This document shows, piece after piece, positions 23,978-32,507 of a stretch of 64,000 bases of DNA (its first letter is position 1; each line of letters begins with the position of its first letter). The notes below the pieces were generated by a model. That model was not told the origin of the DNA. It did no database searches and saw only the letters and a list, made by a program, of their open reading frames with translations. A program made the translations under genes and the position numbers. Source of the stretch: Paenibacillus_AB hodogayensis (GTDB taxonomy: Bacteria > Bacillota > Bacilli > Paenibacillales > NBRC-103111). The DNA lies in assembly GCF_039536325.1 (NCBI RefSeq), contig NZ_BAAAYO010000013.1:359352-423351 (forward strand). Direction: 5' to 3'.

Positions 23978-25821
23978 GCCGGCTCACCTTCCATCTGCTG
24001 GACGGGCAGGGCGAACGTAACCCGCGTTCCCTGATTCAGCTCGGAATCGAGTGCGATCGTTCCGCCATGCGCCTTTACTATTTCCCGGGCAATCGATAGC
24101 CCGAGCCCCGTCCCCCCCATATTGCGCGAACGGGCTTTATCTACGCGGTAAAACCGGTCGAAAATACGCGTCAAATCTTTGCGGGGAATGCCGATTCCGT
24201 TATCCTGAACCGCAATCTCCAGCCAAGCCTTCTCCGTAAGGGTTGCGCGAAGCGCGATGGCTCCCCCTTCAGGGGTATATTTAATCGCGTTCGAAACGAG
24301 ATTGTCGAGCACCTGGTCGATCTGATCGCGATCCAGCATCACGCTCTGGATGTCCGCCCCGGCATCGATCTCGATGGAGATGGCCTTCTGATGAAGCTGG
24401 AACGAGAACCGGTCCGCCACTTCCTCGAGCATATCCGGTATGTTCGTCGGCACTTTGCTGATCAAGGCGTTGCGGGAGTCGAGCCGCGACAGGTGCAGCA
24501 AATCGTTGACGAGCCGAATCATCCTCTCCGTCTCGTTGCGCATAACCCCGACGAAACGGTGCGCAAGCGCAGGGTCTTCGATCGCCCCGTCGTCCAATGC
24601 CTCCAGATAGCTCTTCATCGTCGTCAGCGGCGTCCGCAGCTCGTGGGATACGTTGGCCACGAATTCGCGCCGGGCGTCCTCCAACTGCTCCTGCTCGGTG
24701 ACATCGTGCAGCATCGCGATCGTTCCGGTTATGCCTTTGTCCCGACGGTGAATCGGCGTAAAGACGACGCGCAGCGTGATGAAGTCCCCTTCTTCCTCCC
24801 CGCCGATCTGGATCGTCGCCGTCTGGTGCTCGTTCTGCACATAATGGCCGATCTTCTCCTCGGCAATGCCCAGCACCTCGGAGATGCTCCGTTCCGTAAT
24901 GTCCTCGTTGCCGAGCTGCAGCATCTGCTTGGCCTGCCGGTTTACGACGATAATGACGCCCTGATCGTTCGTGGCAATTACGCCGTCGTTCATATTTGAA
25001 AGCACCGAGGCGAGCTTCTCCCGTTCTTCCTCGTTCAGGGATAGAGCTTCCTTCAGCCGGTTCGTCATATGATTGAACGCATTGCCCAGCTGGCCGATCT
25101 CATCCTGCCCCTTGACCGAGACGAGCTGATTGAAATTGCCCTCCGCCATCGCCGTCGCCTGCCGGGTAATCGCCTTGATCGGATTGGTGATCGTATGGGC
25201 CAGAATGACGCCGAGAAACACCGTCAGCGTCAAAGCGATCCCGGTGCCCGATAGGAAAATTTTATTGATCCGGTTCATCGTGCCGTACAGTGATTCCATC
25301 GAAGCGACAATGTATACCGCCCCGAGCACCTTCGCCCCGTCGCCGATCGGCTGAGCCACGACTTTACGGCGCTGGCCGTTGTTGTCGATCGTCTCGGACT
25401 CGATGTCCTTGATGCCCTGCAGGGCGGATACGACTTCGGCTTGAATATTTTTTTGCCCGATCAGGCCGGTCTTCGCTTGCGCCGACGTCGTCAGCACGAT
25501 GCCGTTTGCATCGATAATCTGAATCTCCGCATCGTTGATGTTGAACAGGTTGTTGACGATGCCGTTCAGCTCGGCATAGGATTTCTTCCCTTCCGCCGAA
25601 GAAGCCGCGCTTTGGTTCTCCGCCAAATACGGCTCCGCAAAACCGGCCAGCACGTCGGCCTGCCCTTTCAGCGAGTAGGCGAAATTATCGATAAACGATC
25701 GTTCCATCGTGCGGACGAAGTAGATGCCGATCAGCTGCATCGCCATCAGAATAAGCAAGATGTAGATGGTTATGATCTTGCTCTGGATCGTTTGGAAAAT
25801 CCGCAATCCTTTCAACGTCAA
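23974..25821 (-). CDS. walK: WalK (YycG) sensor histidine kinase
   Basis: A 615-residue sensor kinase. TM1 ~17-36, extracellular Cache-like sensor ~37-187, TM2 ~188-210, HAMP ~211-262, PAS ~270-375. The HisKA phospho-acceptor is H393 (VSHELRTPL). The ATPase domain has DNLVSNAIKYTPEGG (N box), DNGIGIP (G1) and GGTGLGLSI (G2). It senses cell-wall status and phosphorylates WalR to control autolysins and wall turnover, an essential system in Firmicutes. It overlaps walR and walH by 4 bp each. Confidence 0.96.
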   Translation of the reverse strand: MTLKGLRIFQTIQSKIITIYILLILMAMQLIGIYFVRTMERSFIDNFAYSLKGQADVLAGFAEPYLAENQSAASSAEGKKSYAELNGIVNNLFNINDAEIQIIDANGIVLTTSAQAKTGLIGQKNIQAEVVSALQGIKDIESETIDNNGQRRKVVAQPIGDGAKVLGAVYIVASMESLYGTMNRINKIFLSGTGIALTLTVFLGVILAHTITNPIKAITRQATAMAEGNFNQLVSVKGQDEIGQLGNAFNHMTNRLKEALSLNEEEREKLASVLSNMNDGVIATNDQGVIIVVNRQAKQMLQLGNEDITERSISEVLGIAEEKIGHYVQNEHQTATIQIGGEEEGDFITLRVVFTPIHRRDKGITGTIAMLHDVTEQEQLEDARREFVANVSHELRTPLTTMKSYLEALDDGAIEDPALAHRFVGVMRNETERMIRLVNDLLHLSRLDSRNALISKVPTNIPDMLEEVADRFSFQLHQKAISIEIDAGADIQSVMLDRDQIDQVLDNLVSNAIKYTPEGGAIALRATLTEKAWLEIAVQDNGIGIPRKDLTRIFDRFYRVDKARSRNMGGTGLGLSIAREIVKAHGGTIALDSELNQGTRVTFALPVQQMEGEPA

Positions 25822-26546
25822 GCGCCTCCCGCTTTCGGGTTGCGCATCGTGTAGCCGAGTCCGCGGCGGGTCATGATGTATTCCGGCCGGCTGGGATCAT
25901 CCTCGATCTTTTCCCGCAGCCGTCGGATGGTAACGTCAACCGTTCGGACATCGCCCAAATATTCGAAGCCCCATACCGCTTGCAGCAAATGTTCGCGCGT
26001 CATAACCCTGCCGCAGTTTTTCGCCATATAGTAAACGAGCTCATATTCCCGATGAGTCAGATCCAGCGTTTGGCCGTCCTTGTACACCAAATACATGTCG
26101 GTATCGATCGATAGCCGGTGCAAATGCAAGCCTGCCGATTCGGCGGCCGACTCCTGCTGTGTTTGAGCAGATTTGTTTTGCCGCCGCAAATGGGCTTTTA
26201 CCCGGGCCAGCAGCTCCCGCGTCCCGAACGGCTTCGTCACGTAGTCGTCGGCGCCAAGCTCCAAACCCAGCACCTTGTCCACCTCGGAATCTTTGGCCGT
26301 CAGCATGATGATCGGCGTATCCTTCTTCGTGCGCACCTCGCGGCATACGTCCATGCCGTCCTTGACCGGAAGCATGATGTCCAGCAGAATAAGGTCCGGA
26401 TCCTCGGAGAAGGCAAGCTCTACCGCTTTGCCGCCGTCGAATGCGCATACGACCTGGTAGCCTTCCTTTTCCAGATTGAATCTCAATATTTCCGCAATCG
26501 GTTGCTCGTCGTCCACGACCAGTATTTTTCCGTGCATCCGCTTCAC
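25818..26546 (-). CDS. walR: WalR (YycF) response regulator
   Basis: A 242-residue OmpR/PhoB-type regulator. The receiver domain has the DD pair, phospho-acceptor D56 (LLDIMLP) and conserved K (VTKPF). The C-terminal winged helix spans ~140-235 (LTHREYELVYYMAKN, RTVDVTIRRLREKIE). It is the essential activator of wall hydrolase genes. The start may be GTG 26546 or ATG 26537 (MHGKILVVDD), which fits the family better; both have only weak ribosome sites. It heads walRKHIJ. Confidence 0.96.
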   Translation of the reverse strand: MKRMHGKILVVDDEQPIAEILRFNLEKEGYQVVCAFDGGKAVELAFSEDPDLILLDIMLPVKDGMDVCREVRTKKDTPIIMLTAKDSEVDKVLGLELGADDYVTKPFGTRELLARVKAHLRRQNKSAQTQQESAAESAGLHLHRLSIDTDMYLVYKDGQTLDLTHREYELVYYMAKNCGRVMTREHLLQAVWGFEYLGDVRTVDVTIRRLREKIEDDPSRPEYIMTRRGLGYTMRNPKAGGA

Positions 26547-26635
26547 CGCCCATTTCGATTCTTTTCTCTATATTACCATAGATAGCGTTTCAAATCGCAT
26601 CTTGCCGGTTAATAGTAAAATATCCCTGTTAAATC

Positions 26636-26679
26636 AAAAAGAGGTCCGGAGCCGAAACGGATTCGGCCCCACACCTCGG
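26636..26679 (-). terminator. Terminator after the M23 endopeptidase gene
   Basis: On the minus strand GAGGT..GG.GCCGAA pairs with TTCGGC.CC..ACCTC and is followed by TTTTT. It separates the M23 gene from walR. Confidence 0.7.
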
Positions 26680-26707
26680 GGTACACGCGCTTATGAGAAC
26701 GGACTGC

Positions 26708-28246
26708 CTATCGCGACAAAAACTTCAGCGGATTTTCGGCTTCGCCGTTGCGCTGGATTTCGAAGTGGAGATGGACGCCGGTGGAATCGCCCGTGCTGCC
26801 CATGACGCCGATCTTCTCGCCTTTCTCCAACACTTTCCCCGTTGTCGTCTCAATTTTGCTCAAGTGGCCGTATACGGTCACATAACCATTTTTATGGTCG
26901 ACGACGACCTTATTTCCGTAACCATCGTTCTTGTTTCCCGTATAAGTAACTACACCGTTATCGGCTACCATAATATTGCGGTTTCCGGTAACGTCGATGC
27001 CCTTGTGCATTTTACCCCAGCGCATCCCGAAATAGTCCGACAGCTTGGCGTTCAGCACCGGCCATATGAACTTGCCCGTACCTTCGCCGAGAATAACCTT
27101 CGTTCCTTTTTTGGCGTATTCCGGAATCGGCTGCTCGACGACCAGTTCATCGACCAGCTCCATATCCATCATATAGCCGTTTTCCTTCGTTACCCGGAAC
27201 GTGACCTTTTTCATGCCGTTCTTGCCCGGCTTGGTCGTCTTGATTTCCCCGGCCCTCATCGTATCGTCTTTCTCGTAGATGATTTCGTGCTGGATTTCCT
27301 GGTTCTCGACGACCTTCTCGACGGTGACGACCGTTAGCGCGGGCTTCAGCATCGTTACGTCGAGCACGTCTCCGACACGGATCTTATCGTCCTGAATCCA
27401 CGGATTCTTCTCATAGATGAGCTGCTTGGAAATGCCCAGCTTCTTGGCGATGCAGCCTACGCAATCGCCCTTCTCGACCGTATACTTGCTTGGCGCTACG
27501 TTGCCGGTTTCCAGCTTGCGAACCAGATCGTCCGGATTGGCCACGTCTTCGGGCTTGATCTCGGTGATATTCATATTCACCTTCTCCGCGAAGTCGACCG
27601 ACTCGATCAGAGGCTCTCCGACTTTGGGCTCCGGTGCGGCGGACAGTACGGATACGCGACCCGCATCTTTTTTCTGCGGCGCATATTTCTCCTTGATCCG
27701 GCTCAGCACGGTCTCGGCCGTTTCCTTGTCCTTGACGACGCCGAGCATCTTATCGTTCACGACGAGCTGAACGCCTACTGCGTGGCTTTTCAGCAGCCCG
27801 TCCAGAGAGGATAGAGCTTCACTGTCGTCGCTTTGTATTTTGTAAGCCTTTTCAGCTTTATAGGCGACCTGATCGCTGTTCAAAACCATATGTACGTTCG
27901 GGTTTTCCTCTTCCAATTGCTTCACTTTGCCCATAATAAAGTCTTCCACGATCTTCGGATCGCTGACGGTTCCGGCCAACTGATCGCCAACGTAGACGTG
28001 GTACACTTCGTACGTATGCATTTGCACATATTCGTTGCCTCCGATGGAGATCGAAGCCAGCAATCCCAAAGCCCCTACACCTTGAAGAAGGCGGAGCCTG
28101 TACGTCCGGAGCAGAGATTCCGTACGGTGAAGAGGTTTCCGTTGCCTGATTTTTTCAGTCAAGCTTATGTAATGGGCTTTAGAAAACATACGCTTCGCGG
28201 AACCGAGCGCAGCCTTAACCCAATGTTTACCCTTGAATGAGTCCAT
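26708..28246 (-). CDS. Cell-wall endopeptidase with LysM, G5 and M23 domains
   Basis: The product is 512 residues. A signal-anchor helix (LLQGVGALGLLASISIGG) follows a basic N-terminus. The middle holds a LysM wall-binding motif (YTVEKGDCVGCIAKKLGISK, then GDVLDV), here with a CxxC in place of the usual residues. A G5 domain follows (MRAGEIKTTKPGKNGMKKV), then a C-terminal LytM/M23 peptidase with HKGID and VHLHFE zinc ligands. It probably cuts peptidoglycan crosslinks outside the cell. An AGAGGAG site precedes the ATG. It lies just upstream of walR with its own promoter and terminator and is a likely WalR target (inference). Confidence 0.88.
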   Translation of the reverse strand: MDSFKGKHWVKAALGSAKRMFSKAHYISLTEKIRQRKPLHRTESLLRTYRLRLLQGVGALGLLASISIGGNEYVQMHTYEVYHVYVGDQLAGTVSDPKIVEDFIMGKVKQLEEENPNVHMVLNSDQVAYKAEKAYKIQSDDSEALSSLDGLLKSHAVGVQLVVNDKMLGVVKDKETAETVLSRIKEKYAPQKKDAGRVSVLSAAPEPKVGEPLIESVDFAEKVNMNITEIKPEDVANPDDLVRKLETGNVAPSKYTVEKGDCVGCIAKKLGISKQLIYEKNPWIQDDKIRVGDVLDVTMLKPALTVVTVEKVVENQEIQHEIIYEKDDTMRAGEIKTTKPGKNGMKKVTFRVTKENGYMMDMELVDELVVEQPIPEYAKKGTKVILGEGTGKFIWPVLNAKLSDYFGMRWGKMHKGIDVTGNRNIMVADNGVVTYTGNKNDGYGNKVVVDHKNGYVTVYGHLSKIETTTGKVLEKGEKIGVMGSTGDSTGVHLHFEIQRNGEAENPLKFLSR

Positions 28247-28320
28247 GAGTGTCTCCTCTTACGATGGTTTTGACGAAACTTTGGCAATATTCGGCAGCAT
28301 ATGCCGACATCAATGTTTCT

Positions 28321-28350
28321 ACTTTACCACAGGATGTCCAATCGTTTCAA
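28321..28350 (-). promoter_or_regulatory. Promoter of the M23 endopeptidase gene
   Basis: On the minus strand TTGAAA (28350-28345) and TAAAGT (28326-28321) are spaced by 18 bp, about 75 bp upstream of the ATG. Confidence 0.5.
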
Positions 28351-28442
28351 CTTTACGTGGTAAAGCAACCCGAGGAGAACCTGGAATGCAGGCCCCATAA
28401 GCAAAGATTGCATTCAGCGACAGGTGCCGCTATCCTTCGAAT

Positions 28443-29015
28443 CTAGTATTTGTTTACGATCTCCATCAATTTCGTATACTCCTCCGGCTTCAAGTATTGC
28501 TGCACGATCTTCTCGATCTCCTGCAGATCCCCCGCCGTAAGCCCGCTCTCGAGCATTGTCGAAATACGCTGAAGCGCGTCCTCCGGCAATCGCGTAGACA
28601 GCATCGTGAAGACGTCGCTTTTGTCTTGTCCGGATAGCTTCTCCCGCTTTTCCTGAAACTGTTGGGTGCTGATGACGATCTTATCCTTCTCGCGGGCAGC
28701 CTCTCTGCCGCTCTGCGACCAGGCGGCCACCGCTTCATCCTCCTGCTGAGCCGCTGTCGGCTTGGCCGGTTCCGGTGCGGACCCAATGCTTGTCCCCGCT
28801 GTCGCCGTGCTCCTTGTATTCGAAGGATTGGAATACGTCCACAGCTTCCCGATAAAATCGGAAATGCCCATCTCGGGAAGCGGCAATACCGCTTCATAGG
28901 GCTTCAACATCTCCCGCACATACACGTTCAACACGTAATAGGTCGTTGCCGCCGATATGCTTGCCGCTACGATTCCGACCAAAATGACGTTTCCGAGCCA
29001 TCGGAACAGTTTCAT
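28443..29015 (-). CDS. Membrane-anchored protein of unknown function
   Basis: A 190-residue protein with one N-terminal membrane helix (VILVGIVAASISAATTYYVLNVYV). A low-complexity A/S/T/P-rich linker (~70-100) leads to a C-terminal helical domain (FTMLSTRLPEDALQRISTML, then EIEKIVQQYLKPEEYTKL). I do not recognise a named family. The C-terminal part recalls small helical domains seen in Paenibacillus envelope proteins. The ribosome site is weak. It lies between the purA terminator and the M23 gene promoter, so it is probably a separate unit. Confidence 0.6.
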   Translation of the reverse strand: MKLFRWLGNVILVGIVAASISAATTYYVLNVYVREMLKPYEAVLPLPEMGISDFIGKLWTYSNPSNTRSTATAGTSIGSAPEPAKPTAAQQEDEAVAAWSQSGREAAREKDKIVISTQQFQEKREKLSGQDKSDVFTMLSTRLPEDALQRISTMLESGLTAGDLQEIEKIVQQYLKPEEYTKLMEIVNKY

Positions 29016-29125
29016 TGAGTACGCCTGCCTTTCGTCGCTTCCGTCCTGCTTGGGTTATTAGCCAGTATTGACGAAAATACAGTGCTTGAAACGACCCGAT
29101 AAAGCTTCGAGCCCGCTGAGCATGC

Positions 29126-29169
29126 AAAAAACCGCTCTCCTTACCCGGAAGGGCTAAGGAAGAGCGGTT
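29126..29169 (-). terminator. Strong terminator after purA
   Basis: On the minus strand AACCGCTCT-TCCTTA pairs with TAAGGA-GAGCGGTT, followed by a T-run. Confidence 0.9.
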
Positions 29170-29207
29170 CGTATGTCGTGGAACGGCGCAACGGCTTGGA
29201 GCCGAGA

Positions 29208-30494
29208 TTAAGCGTAAATCGGACGAACCAGGTTCGTTTGCTCGCGATTGCGGCCAACGGAGAAGATCGAGATCGGAATGCCGGTCAGTTGAGCGACGCG
29301 CTCTACGTAATGGCGGGCCGTCTCCGGCAAATCCTCGAGCGAGCGGGCACCCGTAATGTCTTCTTTCCAGCCCGGCAGCTCTTCGTATATCGCCGTGCAT
29401 TCGGACAGCATCTTCAGACTGGCCGGGTAGTAGTCGATCTTTTGACCGCGGTATTCGTAGTGCGTGCAGATTTTGACGGTGTCGAGGCCCGAAAGCACGT
29501 CGATCGAATTAAGCGACAAACCGGTAATGCCGCTAACTCTTCTCGCATGGCGAACGACTACGCTGTCGAACCAGCCTACCCGGCGCGGACGGCCAGTCGT
29601 CGTACCGTATTCGTTGCCTTTCTCGCGAATCCAATCGCCCGTCTCGTTGTTCAGCTCGGTCGGGAAAGGTCCGTCCCCTACGCGCGTCGTGTACGCTTTG
29701 GCAACGCCAATAATCTGGTGAATCTTGGTCGGGCCTACGCCCGAACCGATGCAGACGCCGCCCGCCGTCGGGTTCGAGGACGTTACGAACGGATAGGTGC
29801 CTTGGTCGATATCGAGCATAACGCCTTGGGCGCCTTCGAACAGCACGCGTTTGCCTTGATCGATGACGTCGTTCAAGACGACGGACGTATCCGTCACGTA
29901 AGGACGGAGCATTTCCGCATAAGCCAAATATTCCGTCAGGATCGAATCGGCGTCGAGCCCTTTACCGCCGTATACTTGCTCGATAAGCGTGTTTTTCTCG
30001 GCAACGAGGTGACGGAGCTTGCGCTCGAACTCGTCGGCATCCATCAGGTCGGCGATGCGAATGCCGTTGCGTGCCGCTTTGTCCATATAGCACGGGCCGA
30101 TCCCTTTGCGGGTCGTACCGATTTTATTCGCGCCTTTGCGGTCCTCGTCCAAGCCGTCAAGCAGCAGATGGTACGGCATGATAACATGGGCGCGGTCGCT
30201 GATCTTCAAATTATCCGTGGAGAAGCCGTTTTCGTGAATGTAGTTGATTTCCTCAATAAGTGCGGAAGGATTGATAACCATTCCGTTGCCAATAACGCAA
30301 ACTTTATTCGTATAAAAAATTCCGGACGGAATCAAATGCAGCTTGTACTTTTTGTCTTGAATCAAAATGGTGTGCCCGGCGTTGTTCCCGCCCTGATATC
30401 GTGCGACCACTTCGGCGGTTTCCGCCAAAAAGTCGGTAATTTTGCCTTTTCCTTCATCGCCCCATTGGGAACCGACGACAACAACGGTTGACAT
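29208..30494 (-). CDS. purA: Adenylosuccinate synthetase PurA
   Basis: A 428-residue enzyme of normal length. The GTP-binding loop GSQWGDEGKGK is at the N-terminus; NNAGHT and the IMP/Mg sites follow, and GRPRRVGWFD marks the active site. It joins IMP and aspartate using GTP in the first committed step to AMP. The open frame extends far upstream, but ATG 30494 has a clean GGAGG site and the conserved start MSTVVVVGSQWG. It stands alone between a good promoter and a strong terminator. Confidence 0.97.
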   Translation of the reverse strand: MSTVVVVGSQWGDEGKGKITDFLAETAEVVARYQGGNNAGHTILIQDKKYKLHLIPSGIFYTNKVCVIGNGMVINPSALIEEINYIHENGFSTDNLKISDRAHVIMPYHLLLDGLDEDRKGANKIGTTRKGIGPCYMDKAARNGIRIADLMDADEFERKLRHLVAEKNTLIEQVYGGKGLDADSILTEYLAYAEMLRPYVTDTSVVLNDVIDQGKRVLFEGAQGVMLDIDQGTYPFVTSSNPTAGGVCIGSGVGPTKIHQIIGVAKAYTTRVGDGPFPTELNNETGDWIREKGNEYGTTTGRPRRVGWFDSVVVRHARRVSGITGLSLNSIDVLSGLDTVKICTHYEYRGQKIDYYPASLKMLSECTAIYEELPGWKEDITGARSLEDLPETARHYVERVAQLTGIPISIFSVGRNREQTNLVRPIYA

Positions 30495-30566
30495 ACGCTT
30501 AACCTCCAAGTTAAGGTGTGACGACACACCGAGATCACCGCTTTGTCTCGCCAAGGCGGCATTTTC

Positions 30567-30595
30567 AGTGTAGCAGTCACTCCGTGTAAAGTCAA
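30567..30595 (-). promoter_or_regulatory. Promoter of purA
   Basis: On the minus strand TTGACT (30595-30590) and TACACT (30572-30567) with a 17-bp spacer lie ~75 bp upstream of the ATG. Confidence 0.75.
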
Positions 30596-30676
30596 CGAAT
30601 AACGAACGATTTGAACGATAACCTATTGAATGTTCGGAAATTATACACTTTCCGATCCGATCTATCCCGTTACCGG

Positions 30677-32038
30677 TCAGCTCGCCCCGGCCTCTTGATG
30701 CGTCCGGTCGAGACTGACGAATTTGTTGTAGTTTTTCAAAAAAGCAAGCTCGACGGTGCCGACCGGCCCGTTCCGCTGCTTGGCGATAATAATTTCGATA
30801 ATATTTTTTTTCTCCGACTCTTTGTCGTAGTAGTCGTCGCGGTACAGGAAGGCGACAATGTCGGCATCCTGCTCGATCGAGCCCGATTCCCGCAAGTCGG
30901 ACATCATCGGCCGTTTGTCCTGCCGCTGCTCGACGCCGCGGCTGAGCTGCGACAGCGCGATGACCGGCACATTCAGTTCCCGGGCAATCTGCTTGAGCGT
31001 CCGGGATATTTCCGATACTTCCTGCTGCCGGTTCTCTCCGGATTTGCCGCGTCCCTGGATCAGCTGCAGGTAGTCGATCAGGATCATGCCAAGTCCCTTT
31101 TCCTGCTTCAGCCGGCGGCATTTGGCGCGTATATCCGCCACGGTAACCGACGGCGAATCGTCGATATAAATATCCGCCTCCGACAACGTCCCGATGGCCA
31201 TCGTCAGCTTCTCCCAATCGTCGCCCTCCAGCTGCCCCGTACGCATCCGTGTCGCGTCCACATTGGCCTCCGCGCAGATCATCCGCTGGACGAGCTGGGC
31301 GGCGCCCATTTCGAGACTGAAGATGGCTACCGTCTCTCTAGCGCGCACCCCGACGTTCTGGGCAATATTGAGCGAGAACGCCGTCTTCCCGACAGAAGGC
31401 CGGGCCGCCACGATAATCAGGTCGGAGCGCTGGAAGCCGGACGTCATCCGGTCGAGATCGGGAAAGCCGGACGGGATGCCGCTTGAGCCGCCCTTATGGT
31501 TGTACAGAAACTCGACCTTCTCGAATACTTCCATCAAGACGTCGCGTATGGCGATGAAGCCGCTTCCCGACTGGCGATGGGAAATTTCCAGTATGCGCTT
31601 CTCGGCATCGCCAAGCAGACTGCTGACATCTTCCTCGCCGGCGTAGCCGCTGGAGACGATCTGCGTGGCGGTGCGAATCAGCCGCCGCAGCATCGATTTC
31701 TCTTCGACGATCTGCGCATAGTAGTCCACATTGGCCGCCGTCGGAACGGCATTGGCCAGCTGGCTTAAATAGCCGATACCGCCGATCCCTTCGAGCTGCT
31801 GGTTATTCTGCAGCCTGGCGGTCAGCGTAACGAGATCGATAGGTTCGTTCTGCTGGGCCAGCTCGAGCATCGCGCCGAATACGTGCTGGTGGGAGGTTCG
31901 GTAGAAATCGTCGCTGCCGATCCTCTCCATAACGGTAATCAGGGCTTCGCTGTCAAGTAGGATGGCCCCGAGAACCGCCTGCTCCGCCTCGAGATTTTGC
32001 GGCGGCATGCGGTTTTCGAGAAACTGTTCCCCGTTCAT
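30677..32038 (-). CDS. dnaB: Replicative DNA helicase (DnaB-type; dnaC in Bacillus)
   Basis: A 453-residue DnaB helicase. The N-terminal domain (QNLEAEQAVLGAILLD) is followed by a linker and a RecA-like domain with Walker A ARPSVGKTAF, Walker B MILIDYLQLI, RGKSGENRQQEVSEISR and the arginine finger region QRNGPVGTVEL. It unwinds DNA at the replication fork. It is downstream of rplI in the order yybS-gdpP-rplI-dnaB, 28 bp from rplI, as in other Bacillales. Confidence 0.97.
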   Translation of the reverse strand: MNGEQFLENRMPPQNLEAEQAVLGAILLDSEALITVMERIGSDDFYRTSHQHVFGAMLELAQQNEPIDLVTLTARLQNNQQLEGIGGIGYLSQLANAVPTAANVDYYAQIVEEKSMLRRLIRTATQIVSSGYAGEEDVSSLLGDAEKRILEISHRQSGSGFIAIRDVLMEVFEKVEFLYNHKGGSSGIPSGFPDLDRMTSGFQRSDLIIVAARPSVGKTAFSLNIAQNVGVRARETVAIFSLEMGAAQLVQRMICAEANVDATRMRTGQLEGDDWEKLTMAIGTLSEADIYIDDSPSVTVADIRAKCRRLKQEKGLGMILIDYLQLIQGRGKSGENRQQEVSEISRTLKQIARELNVPVIALSQLSRGVEQRQDKRPMMSDLRESGSIEQDADIVAFLYRDDYYDKESEKKNIIEIIIAKQRNGPVGTVELAFLKNYNKFVSLDRTHQEAGAS

Positions 32039-32066
32039 ATCAAGCGCCTTCTTTCACGCGGCCCGC

Positions 32067-32507
32067 TCATTCCGATACTTGCACCCGCAGCTCGGCCGTC
32101 ACTTCCGGGTACAGCTTGACCTTAACGATCGTCGTGCCCAACGAGCGGATCACGTCGGTCATCTCGATTTTCCGCTTGTCCAGATGAATGCCCGCCTTCT
32201 CCAGCTCCTCGGCGATTTGCTTGCTTGTGATCGAACCGAACAGCCGGCCGCCTTCTCCCGCTTTGGATTTGATCACGACGACCATTTCGCCAAGCTTCGC
32301 GGCGAGCGCCTGGGCATCGGCTTTCTCCTTCTCCTTGCGTTTGTCCTCCGCCTGCTTCTGGTGCTCCAACTGCTTCACATTGCCATCCGAAGCCGCCGCT
32401 ACCAGTCCCTTCGGCAGCAGGAAGTTGCGAACGTAGCCTTCCGACAAATCCTTGATTTCCCCTTTTTTCCCTTGTCCCTTGACATCCTTCAGAAAGATCA
32501 CTTTCAT
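32067..32507 (-). CDS. rplI: 50S ribosomal protein L9
   Basis: A 146-residue L9. The N-terminal KVIFLKDVKGQGKKGEIKDL and GYVRNFLLPKGLV are the RNA-binding signature, joined by a long helix to the C-terminal domain (FGSITSKQIAEELEKAGI). It stabilises the L1 region of 23S rRNA. A GGAGGGG site precedes the ATG, which overlaps the gdpP stop by 4 bp, indicating coupling. Confidence 0.97.
   Translation of the reverse strand: MKVIFLKDVKGQGKKGEIKDLSEGYVRNFLLPKGLVAAASDGNVKQLEHQKQAEDKRKEKEKADAQALAAKLGEMVVVIKSKAGEGGRLFGSITSKQIAEELEKAGIHLDKRKIEMTDVIRSLGTTIVKVKLYPEVTAELRVQVSE

Noticed and set aside
30495..31217. Upstream extension of purA to about 669 residues
   Set aside because: The extension overlaps dnaB out of frame and crosses the purA promoter; the conserved start with GGAGG is at 30494.
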